A stretch of 64,000 bases of DNA, from contig NZ_CP096120.1 in assembly GCF_023158935.1 (NCBI RefSeq), forward strand, positions 1,612,001 through 1,676,000. Reading direction: 5' to 3'. Under the pieces are notes generated by a model. The model was not told the origin of the DNA, ran no database searches, and saw nothing but the letters and a program-made list of their open reading frames with translations. This DNA is from Acinetobacter portensis. Lineage in GTDB: Bacteria > Pseudomonadota > Gammaproteobacteria > Pseudomonadales > Moraxellaceae. Shown piece after piece: positions 57,658 to 64,000 of this stretch (position 1 is the stretch's first letter; every line of letters begins with the position of its first letter). A program made the position numbers and the translations under genes.

Positions 57658-58109
57658 TGGCGATTCAACGTTCAGGACGTTTCGAGCGTATCAAAAAACC
57701 ACTAAAAAGTGACATGAACGTCGTACCCTATATTGACGTTATGCTTGTGCTTTTGGTGATTTTTATGGTGACTGCACCCATGATCACCAGTGGTATTAAA
57801 GTCGATTTACCAGAGGCAAATAGCACGCCTATGGAATCTAAAGATGCGCCTGCTATTGTCAGCTTAGATAAAGATGGTCAATATTTCTTACAATATAAAG
57901 ATCAAAAAGCAGATCAACCATTAGCACTAGCAGAACTTACCGCTATTTTAAGTGATGCACAACAAACAGCAAAAACTGAAAATAAAGAACTTAATGTGGT
58001 GATTGAAGGTGAAAAAACACGTTCATATGGTGAAGTAATGTCACTGATGAACAGTCTTCAAGAAGCAGGTCTTACTCAGGTAGGTTTACTTACAGAGCCT
58101 TTAAAATAA
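57657..58109 (+). CDS. tolR: TolR inner membrane protein
   Basis: The 150-aa ExbD-type stator has one N-terminal membrane helix carrying the essential Asp in VVPYIDVMLVLLVIFMV, and a periplasmic peptidoglycan-binding domain ending LTEPLK. It starts on the last base of tolQ and ends 3 bp before tolA. Confidence 0.96.
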   Translation: MAIQRSGRFERIKKPLKSDMNVVPYIDVMLVLLVIFMVTAPMITSGIKVDLPEANSTPMESKDAPAIVSLDKDGQYFLQYKDQKADQPLALAELTAILSDAQQTAKTENKELNVVIEGEKTRSYGEVMSLMNSLQEAGLTQVGLLTEPLK

Positions 58110-58112
58110 TTT

Positions 58113-59333
58113 ATGAAAGATTTCAACAAGCCTCCTTTCAAACAGAATTCAATTGCAATAGGCTTCACACTAGGTGTGCATGTTATTGCAATTATAGGCT
58201 TGCTTTATTTGGGCATGAGCAAAGCACCAGAACCACCAAAGCAAATCAAAACTGTTTTAATAAAGCCTGAAGATTTAACTCGTGAAGTAACCGAGTTTGA
58301 AGAAACTGCGCATACCAATGTAAAAGAAGAAATTACTCAGACAGCTGAACCAAGTGTTAATGCTCCTGTTATACCGACTGCACCACCAGTAGATACTCAA
58401 AAAGCCAAACAAGAATTACAAAAAGTAGAAGAAAAAGCGACTGAAGATGCAAAAGCCAAAGCAGCAAATGATGCTAAAGCGAAAGCTGCTGCTGACGAAA
58501 AAGCTAAAGCTGCGAATGATGCTAAGGTGAAAGCTGCTGCCGATGCGAAAGCCGAAGCTGCGAATCATGCTAAGGCGAAAGCTGCTGCCGATGCAAAAAC
58601 TAAAGCAGCGAATGATGCTAAGGTGAAAGCTGCTGCCGATGCAAAAGCTAAAGCAGCGAATGATGCTAAGGTGAAAGCTGCTGCCGATGCAAAAGCTAAA
58701 GCAGCAAATGATGCTAAAGCCAAAGCTGCTGGCGATGCAAAAGCCAATGCAGCAAATGACGCTAAAGCTAAAGCCGCTACGGATGCAAAAGCCAAAGCAG
58801 CAAATGACGCTAAAGCTAAAGCCGCTACGGATGCAAAAGCCAAAGCAGCAAATGACGCTAAAGCTAAAGCCGCTACGGATGCAAAAGCCAAAGCAGCGAA
58901 TGATGCTAAGGCGAAAGCTGCTGCCGATGCAAAAGCCAAAGCCGACGCTGATGCTAAGGCGAAAGCTGCTGCTGATGCGAAAGCCAAAGCCGACGCTGAT
59001 GCCAAAGCGTCAGCTGCAAATAAAGCCGCTGAAGAAGCAGCAACTAAAAAGGCTGAAGCAAAACGTATTGCATCATCTGCGAAAAGAGATTTTACCAACA
59101 AAATTGAAAGAGCTTGGAATACTCCTTCAGGTTCTTCTGGTAAAAAAGCATCTGCACGTGTCACATTGAGTGATAGTGGCGCAGTACTTTCAGTAGTTGT
59201 AAATGCATCTGACCCAGATATGAAAGCGAGTATTGAAGCTGCAGTTCGCTCTGCTGCGCCATACCCTATGCCTTCAGACCCAGATGCACGACGTGAGGCA
59301 AGATCATTTACCTCAAGTTTTACATCTAAATAG
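58113..59333 (+). CDS. tolA: TolA, periplasmic link to the outer membrane
   Basis: The 406-aa protein has an N-terminal membrane helix (IAIGFTLGVHVIAIIGLLYL), a long Ala/Lys/Asp helical stalk of about 200 residues, and a C-terminal domain (NKIERAWNTPSGSSGKKASARVTL...PYPMPSDPDARREARSF) that binds TolB. The stalk is built of 16-residue units like AKAKAANDAKAKAAAD. The stalk length should vary between strains because the DNA is a 48-bp tandem array. Confidence 0.95.
   Translation: MKDFNKPPFKQNSIAIGFTLGVHVIAIIGLLYLGMSKAPEPPKQIKTVLIKPEDLTREVTEFEETAHTNVKEEITQTAEPSVNAPVIPTAPPVDTQKAKQELQKVEEKATEDAKAKAANDAKAKAAADEKAKAANDAKVKAAADAKAEAANHAKAKAAADAKTKAANDAKVKAAADAKAKAANDAKVKAAADAKAKAANDAKAKAAGDAKANAANDAKAKAATDAKAKAANDAKAKAATDAKAKAANDAKAKAATDAKAKAANDAKAKAAADAKAKADADAKAKAAADAKAKADADAKASAANKAAEEAATKKAEAKRIASSAKRDFTNKIERAWNTPSGSSGKKASARVTLSDSGAVLSVVVNASDPDMKASIEAAVRSAAPYPMPSDPDARREARSFTSSFTSK
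58440..59020 (+). repeat. 48-bp tandem repeat array in tolA
   Basis: About twelve diverged 48-bp units encode the TolA stalk. Three consecutive copies from 58749 (next at 58797 and 58845) are identical. The repeat is long enough for recA-dependent or slip-strand length change in frame. Confidence 0.88.
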
Positions 59334-59350
59334 TGTCTTGATTCACATTA

Positions 59351-59383
59351 AATAAAGCCATAAAGTTGAACTATGGCTTTATT
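59351..59383 (+). terminator. Hairpin between tolA and tolB
   Basis: AATAAAGCCATA pairs with TATGGCTTTATT across a 9-nt loop, with a moderate T-rich tail. It may reduce read-through so that tolB-pal is expressed separately; a promoter in 59390-59525 is then likely. Confidence 0.65.
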
Positions 59384-59531
59384 ACATAAATATTTTTTTA
59401 TTTTTTGCTAATTTTTCAGACGGTTTCATACACTTTTAACAGTTCTTAATAATCATGTACTTTAAATAAAATGAAATCGTGCCATTATGTAGAACAAACA
59501 AAATAAACCATTTGATTTGAGTTAATAACGA

Positions 59532-60818
59532 ATGATGGAAAAAACTCGTAAACATCTACTCTGCCTAGCTATTCTTACATCTTTAAGCGCAACAATTTCT
59601 ATTCCTGCACAAGCTCAATTGCATTTAGAAATTGTAAAAGCAGCAGAAGAAGCTCCCAAAATTGCAATTATTCCTTTCATGAATGATTCTAGTCTTTATC
59701 CAATTATTGAAAATGACTTGAACCGTTCTGGTAAATTTTCAAGTGCTTCTCAAAATTTGCCCGCGACAGCAAGCATGAATAATCCTAATGCTACTGCTTG
59801 GCAAAGTGCTGGAGTTCCTTATGTTGTAACAGGAACAACCAAGCAAAATGCTGAAGGCGCTTATGAAATTCATTACCAACTATATGATGTTAAAAAGCAA
59901 CAGTACCTATTGAATGAGTTACTCACAGTACCAGCTTCACGCCTACGTGCAGCAGGACATATGATTAGTGACACCATTTATGAAGCATTAACGGGCATTA
60001 AAGGTGACTTTAGTGGACGTATTGCTTATGTGCTACGTAACCCTGCTACACCAAATGAGCGCTATACATTGCAAATTGCAGATACAGATGGTGCTCAACC
60101 ACGTACCATCCTCACCTCTCGTGACCCTATTTTGTCGCCTGCTTGGACACCCGATGCGAAAAAAATTGCTTATGTGTCTTTTGAAACCAAGCGACCTGCA
60201 ATTTATGTTCAAGATTTAGCAACAGGTCAGCGTGAAAAATTAGCAAGCTTCCGTGGTTTAAATGGCGCACCAAGCTTCTCTCCAGATGGTCAAAGCATGT
60301 TGTTTACCGCATCTATGCACGGCAACCCTGAAATTTATCAAATGAATTTGCAAACTCGCGAACTCAAGCGCATGACAAATGACAGCGCAATTGATACAGA
60401 AGCACGCTACGCACCAGATGGTAAATCATTTATTTTCACTTCTGACCGTGGTGGATCTGCACAAATTTATACCTACAATTTAGATACAGGCTCAACCAAA
60501 CGCCTTACCTTCCGTGGTGCATTTAATGCGCGTGGAACTTTAAGTGCAGATGGTAAAAAACTTGCTTTAGTTCACCGTCCTAGCGGAAGTAACTACAAAG
60601 TTGCAATTCAAGACCTGAACTCTAGCATTACCAATATCTTAACACCTACAAGTTTAGATGAATCTCCAAGCTTCTCGCCTAATGGGCAAATGGTGGTCTA
60701 TGCAACACGCGAAGGCGCTCGTGGCTTGCTCGCTATTATGTCTTTAGATGGTCGTTTCCGTATGAATTTACCAAGTGAAATAGGTGAAGTTCGTGAACCT
60801 GCTTGGGCACCTAAGTAA
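59532..60818 (+). CDS. tolB: Tol-Pal system beta-propeller protein TolB
   Basis: The 428-aa periplasmic protein has a signal peptide (LAILTSLSATISIPAQA). An N-terminal alpha/beta domain contacts TolA, and a six-bladed propeller of WD-like blades (SPAWTPDAKKIAYVSFE, APSFSPDGQSMLFTA, EARYAPDGKSFIFTSDRG) binds Pal. Length is normal. It may start at 59532 or at the second Met. Confidence 0.97.
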   Translation: MMEKTRKHLLCLAILTSLSATISIPAQAQLHLEIVKAAEEAPKIAIIPFMNDSSLYPIIENDLNRSGKFSSASQNLPATASMNNPNATAWQSAGVPYVVTGTTKQNAEGAYEIHYQLYDVKKQQYLLNELLTVPASRLRAAGHMISDTIYEALTGIKGDFSGRIAYVLRNPATPNERYTLQIADTDGAQPRTILTSRDPILSPAWTPDAKKIAYVSFETKRPAIYVQDLATGQREKLASFRGLNGAPSFSPDGQSMLFTASMHGNPEIYQMNLQTRELKRMTNDSAIDTEARYAPDGKSFIFTSDRGGSAQIYTYNLDTGSTKRLTFRGAFNARGTLSADGKKLALVHRPSGSNYKVAIQDLNSSITNILTPTSLDESPSFSPNGQMVVYATREGARGLLAIMSLDGRFRMNLPSEIGEVREPAWAPK

Positions 60819-60849
60819 TTTTTAAAGTTTCTAACCTACTTTTATAGAG

Positions 60850-61428
60850 ATGAATAATATGAAAACAGTTAAATTTTTAGCGTTACCATTATTAGCAACA
60901 GCTTTAGTTATGACAGGCTGTGCAAGTCGTAAACCTGCAAATACAACAGATGCAACACAATTCCCAAGTGGTGCAGGCACGGTTAACACTCAAGGTTTAA
61001 GTGAAGATTCAGCATTAAATGCACAAAACTTAGCAGGTGCTTCATCTAAAGGTGTAACTGCTGAAAATAAAGCATTTTTAGCAAAACGTGTTGTTCACTT
61101 TGACTATGACAGCAGCGAATTAACAAACCAAGATTATCAAACACTTCAAGCACATGCACAATTCTTAATGGCAAATGCAAACTCACGTGTTGCACTTACA
61201 GGTCATACAGATGAACGTGGTACACGTGAATACAATATGGCACTTGGTGAGCGTCGTGCAAAAGCGGTTGAAAGCTTCCTTGTAACAACAGGCGTTAGCC
61301 CAACTCAACTTGAAGCTGTTAGCTACGGTAAAGAAATGCCTGTAAATGCAGGTCATGATGAAAATGCGTGGAAGGAAAACCGTCGTGTAGAAATTAACTA
61401 CGAAGCTGTTCCACCACTTTTAAAATAA
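60850..61428 (+). CDS. pal: Peptidoglycan-associated lipoprotein Pal
   Basis: The 192-aa outer membrane lipoprotein has a signal ending MTGC (Cys 24). It has a flexible linker and an OmpA-type peptidoglycan-binding domain with VVHFDYDSSELTNQDYQTL and LTGHTDERGTREYNMALGERR. It links the outer membrane to the cell wall and to TolB. An in-frame ATG at 60859 is an equally good start. It lies 31 bp after tolB. Confidence 0.97.
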   Translation: MNNMKTVKFLALPLLATALVMTGCASRKPANTTDATQFPSGAGTVNTQGLSEDSALNAQNLAGASSKGVTAENKAFLAKRVVHFDYDSSELTNQDYQTLQAHAQFLMANANSRVALTGHTDERGTREYNMALGERRAKAVESFLVTTGVSPTQLEAVSYGKEMPVNAGHDENAWKENRRVEINYEAVPPLLK

Positions 61429-61458
61429 TTTTTTGATTTTTTAATTAAAATTTCAAAA

Positions 61459-61493
61459 TAAAAAAGCACTTCATTTTTGAGGTGCTTTTTTTA
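61459..61493 (+). terminator. Terminator of the tol-pal cluster
   Basis: Stem AAAAAGCACTTC / GAGGTGCTTTTT with one G-T pair and a T-run. Confidence 0.9.
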
Positions 61494-61515
61494 TTTCTGC
61501 AAATTTACGATAAAT

Positions 61516-61698
61516 TCAAGGTTGCGAATCTTTTTCAGAGCTTTGCATGGCTTCAATTAAATCGTGTTTATTTACTTTTTTGTACTCAGGTTTCGCTTCA
61601 TAGTCTTTCCACGCAGCTTTTACGCTATCTACTGAAATATCATCAAGCTTAATCGCCTCATTTGGCGTTGGAGTCTTATCAAATTTTAAAGTTGTCAT
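61516..61698 (-). CDS. Small hypothetical protein, 60 aa
   Basis: The ATG at 61698 has GGAG 6-7 bases upstream; the frame runs on to 61725 without a ribosome site. The product (TLKFDKTPTPNEAIKLDDIS, then a helical KAAWKDYEAKPEYKK and a charged tail) is small, soluble and unassigned. It converges on pal and shares its terminator region. Confidence 0.65.
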   Translation of the reverse strand: MTTLKFDKTPTPNEAIKLDDISVDSVKAAWKDYEAKPEYKKVNKHDLIEAMQSSEKDSQP

Positions 61699-61879
61699 TT
61701 TAACTCTCCAATATTTATCAACCATTTATAACAACATAGCAGTTTCTAAAAGAGTTGCAAGGGCAAAATCACGTCAAATAGTGTAGTTTAATTTTTCTTT
61801 TAGCTCGTTCTGCTCTAAAATAGCCAGCAATGTTGTTTTTGATAAATCTTATCAATCCTATTTTCGGAGTTTCCCCATA

Positions 61880-62854
61880 ATGTCATACCTCACCCTAGCC
61901 CAATTCTTACAAAAACAAAGTGGTAATTTAACACCTGAACTTTCTCAAGTTATTGAAACAATTGCCAATACTTGTAAAGATATTGATCAGCTTTTACAAA
62001 AGGGTGCTTTAGCTGGCGTACTTGGTAGTGCACAAAATGAAAACGTGCAAGGCGAAGAACAAAAGAAATTAGACGTTATTTCGAATGATTATTTAATTGA
62101 TGCACTTAAAGTACATCCTCATGTTGGCGGTTTAGCTTCTGAAGAATTAGACGAATTCACTCCTGCTCAAGAAAATGGTGAATATCTTGTTTTATTCGAT
62201 CCATTAGATGGTTCAAGCAACATTGATATTAATATGTGTGTAGGTACAATTTTCTCGATTTTGCCTGCTAAAAATGCAGTAACAAAAGCTGAAGACTTCA
62301 TGCAAGCAGGCGTGAACCAAGTTTCTGCAGGTTATGTACTTTATGGCCCATCTACAATGATGGCGTTAACTGTTGGTGCAGGTACTGTATTCTTCACTTT
62401 CGACCCTGAATCTAAAGAATTCCTACTTACTTCAGACAACATTCAAGTTGCTGCAGACACTAAAGAATATGCAATTAATGCATCAAACCAACGTCATTGG
62501 GAAGCACCAGTAAAACGTTATATCGACGAATTACTTGCTGGTAAAACAGGTCCTCGCGAAAAAGATTTCAACATGCGTTGGGTTGCGTGTATGGTGGGCG
62601 ATATTCACCGTATTCTTTGCCGTACAGGTATTTTCATGTATCCATACGATACGAAAGATCCTCAAAAAGCAGGTCGTTTACGCTTAATGTATGAAGCAAA
62701 CCCAATGAGTATGCTTATGGAACAAGCTGGTGGTGCTTCAACAACTGGTCGTTTACGTATTTTAGATATTCAACCAACTGATCTTCATCAACGTGTTCCA
62801 GTGATTATTGGTTCTAAAAACGAAGTTGATCTTGTAACTCAATACCACAACTAA
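61880..62854 (+). CDS. fbp: Fructose-1,6-bisphosphatase, class I
   Basis: This gluconeogenic phosphatase converts fructose 1,6-bisphosphate to fructose 6-phosphate. The 324-aa enzyme has the metal-site motif [14 protein letters not shown], the early [13 protein letters not shown], and C-terminal [21 protein letters not shown]. Acinetobacter depends on it because it grows mostly on acids rather than sugars (genus knowledge). Confidence 0.96.
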   Translation: MSYLTLAQFLQKQSGNLTPELSQVIETIANTCKDIDQLLQKGALAGVLGSAQNENVQGEEQKKLDVISNDYLIDALKVHPHVGGLASEELDEFTPAQENGEYLVLFDPLDGSSNIDINMCVGTIFSILPAKNAVTKAEDFMQAGVNQVSAGYVLYGPSTMMALTVGAGTVFFTFDPESKEFLLTSDNIQVAADTKEYAINASNQRHWEAPVKRYIDELLAGKTGPREKDFNMRWVACMVGDIHRILCRTGIFMYPYDTKDPQKAGRLRLMYEANPMSMLMEQAGGASTTGRLRILDIQPTDLHQRVPVIIGSKNEVDLVTQYHN

Positions 62855-62863
62855 TTTCAAAAA

Positions 62864-62901
62864 ATGAAAGTAAGTGATGCAAACCGCATGCTTACTTTCA
62901 T
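62864..62901 (+). other. 11-bp inverted repeat between fbp and the methyltransferase gene
   Basis: ATGAAAGTAAG (62864-62874) and CTTACTTTCAT (62891-62901) are perfect arms, with no T-run after. It lies 15 bp before the next start codon. It could be a weak terminator or a translational control element. Confidence 0.6.
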
Positions 62902-62915
62902 GGATAAAATCTCCC

Positions 62916-63692
62916 ATGCCAGCTTTTTTTCTAGATTCTAAAGACAATCCAAAAATTAAACACTTACGTGCTTTAATTGAACAAAATGCTTATCGTAAAA
63001 AGAACCGCCAAACTGTACTTGAAGGCACACATTTAAGTCTTGCTTGGTTAGAGCAAAAGCGTTCTATTACTTCAATTTTTACAACTGAAGCTGCGTATAG
63101 CCACCCAGATTTGGAAAAAATTGTTTCTTTGTATGATGGTAATGTTTTCGTTCTGAGCGAATCTTTATATAAAGATTTAAGCACTTTAGGTACATCTTTG
63201 GCTTGTCTTGCAATTGTAGATTTACCTACATCTCGCGAAGCGCTTAACTTTGCAGAAGACACGCTTATTTTAGACAACATTCAAGACCCAGGTAATGTAG
63301 GCACATTATTACGTTCTGCTGCAGCGGCAGGTATTGAACAAGTTGTTTGTACTAAAGGTTCTGCTTCTATTTGGTCGCCACGTGTTTTACGTGCAGGTAT
63401 GGGTGCACATTTTTCATTAAATACTTATGAAAATGTTGAACTTGAAGATATTTTAAGTAAATTCACCATTCCTGTTTATGTAACAAGCTCACATCAATCT
63501 GAAAGTTTATATAGCAAAAACTTAAGAAAACAGTGTGTGTGGATTTTAGGCAATGAAGGTCAAGGCGCATCTAAATATGCTTTAGAGAAAGCTGAAGCCG
63601 TTGCTATTCCACAACCAGGTGGTCAAGAATCTTTAAACGTTGCAATTGCAGGTTCTATTTGCTTCTTTGAAATGGTTCGTCAACGTCTTTAG
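62916..63692 (+). CDS. SpoU/TrmH-family rRNA/tRNA 2'-O-methyltransferase
   Basis: The 258-aa protein has the SpoU catalytic Arg region LDNIQDPGNVGTLLRSAAAAG, the knot motifs WILGNEGQGASKYALEKAE and IPQPGGQESLNVAIAGSICF, and a small substrate-binding N-terminus. The target (23S rRNA like RlmB, or tRNA) cannot be read by eye. I start at MPAFFLDSKDNPKIK (62916); the frame extends to 62874 through the hairpin. Confidence 0.92.
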   Translation: MPAFFLDSKDNPKIKHLRALIEQNAYRKKNRQTVLEGTHLSLAWLEQKRSITSIFTTEAAYSHPDLEKIVSLYDGNVFVLSESLYKDLSTLGTSLACLAIVDLPTSREALNFAEDTLILDNIQDPGNVGTLLRSAAAAGIEQVVCTKGSASIWSPRVLRAGMGAHFSLNTYENVELEDILSKFTIPVYVTSSHQSESLYSKNLRKQCVWILGNEGQGASKYALEKAEAVAIPQPGGQESLNVAIAGSICFFEMVRQRL

Positions 63693-63834
63693 GAACAGCG
63701 TTATTTTATTTTAAATAAGCTAACTCTTGTTTAAAAATAGATTACACTAGAAAAATAATAACTTGTAATGTCAACCCAACCATTATTTTCAACGTTATAT
63801 AGAGTATGAACTTGTTAATAATGGTGGGGATCCA

Positions 63835-64000
63835 ATGACAGGATTTTCCATCTCTATGGACTCAGCACCCAAACAGTCTCGGACAGAAACACCAAGTGCT
63901 TTAAAAAGCACAGCCGAACTGCGTCTAAAAAACTTCATGAATGAAGTTACAGGACGTGCTTTAGTCATGATGGAAAGTGCAACTCAAGGGCATCATGGAA
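63835..64000 (+). CDS. Unidentified gene, cut by the right edge
   Basis: An ATG at 63835, preceded by GGTGGGGA, opens a frame that is still open at 64000 (55 codons). The start (MTGFSISMDSAPKQSRTE) is polar without a signal peptide, then becomes helical (STAELRLKNFMNEVTGRAL). No family can be assigned from this fragment. Confidence 0.7.
   Translation, partial: MTGFSISMDSAPKQSRTETPSALKSTAELRLKNFMNEVTGRALVMMESATQGHHG

Noticed and set aside
58440..59020. Possible CRISPR array because of regular repeats
   Set aside because: The units are contiguous coding repeats without spacers and lie in frame within tolA; no cas genes are present.
58565..59164. A 199-codon open frame antisense to tolA
   Set aside because: It is a by-product of the Ala/Lys/Asp codon repeats, which read as Ala/Phe/Ser/Leu on the other strand. 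It has no ribosome site.

Overview
The window is AT-rich chromosomal DNA from a gammaproteobacterium, almost certainly an Acinetobacter. The evidence is a CarO-type ornithine-uptake porin, a lepA-lepB-DUF4845-rnc-era-recO-pdxJ-miaE cluster, an sbp-hydrolase-cysTWA-cysB sulfate cluster, a complete ybgC-tolQRAB-pal locus, and several small orphan proteins of the kind common in that genus. The species is not resolvable by reading alone. Most of the window is housekeeping sequence.

Layout. 1-7.0 kb: dusB (cut by the left edge), a DUF1615 lipoprotein overlapping a HAD phosphatase, a desaturase/ferredoxin-reductase pair divergent from a TetR regulator (the same arrangement as Pseudomonas desCB/desT), and two orphan genes. 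7.2-14.6 kb: tRNA-Asn and the long minus-strand lepA-to-miaE cluster, covering translation, signal peptide cleavage, dsRNA processing, ribosome assembly, repair and vitamin B6. 14.9-19.1 kb: a DUF1090 protein, a thioesterase, a Do-type periplasmic protease and nadB. 19.1-23.4 kb is the decayed part. A histone-deacetylase-like gene and its neighbour are each cut by a single in-frame stop. An IS5-family element sits in what looks like a terminator loop, and that element is itself split by a 732-bp IS1595-type element. Just beyond lies a degenerate copy of the 3' end of tmk. 23.5-26 kb: tmk, mltG, pabC. 26.2-31.7 kb: sulfate uptake and CysB. 31.8-40.3 kb: carO, dapD, queE, queC, a Bcp peroxiredoxin, an ArgO-type exporter with its LysR regulator, an NMN adenylyltransferase, an enoyl-CoA hydratase and a nitroreductase. 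40.4-42.8 kb: an IS630-family element that replaces all but the last ~105 codons of a tctA gene, followed by an AbrB-family membrane protein. 42.8-46.1 kb: a NIF3/CutA-like protein, a LysR regulator divergent from a phenol-hydroxylase-type monooxygenase, and an unlisted 42-aa membrane protein. 46.3-56.2 kb: purL, an M28 peptidase lipoprotein, a dGTPase, ruvAB and two orphan envelope proteins. 56.5-61.4 kb: the Tol-Pal system. 61.5-64 kb: a 60-aa orphan, fbp, a SpoU-type rRNA methyltransferase and a gene cut by the right edge.

I found no convincing undescribed multi-gene system. The points most worth a second look are the duplicated tmk 3' end with its IS-split terminator, the two neighbouring nonsense-interrupted genes, the IS630-associated loss of a tct locus, the 42-aa membrane protein at 45968-46096, the inverted repeats between divergent regulator/enzyme pairs, and the 48-bp repeat array in tolA.
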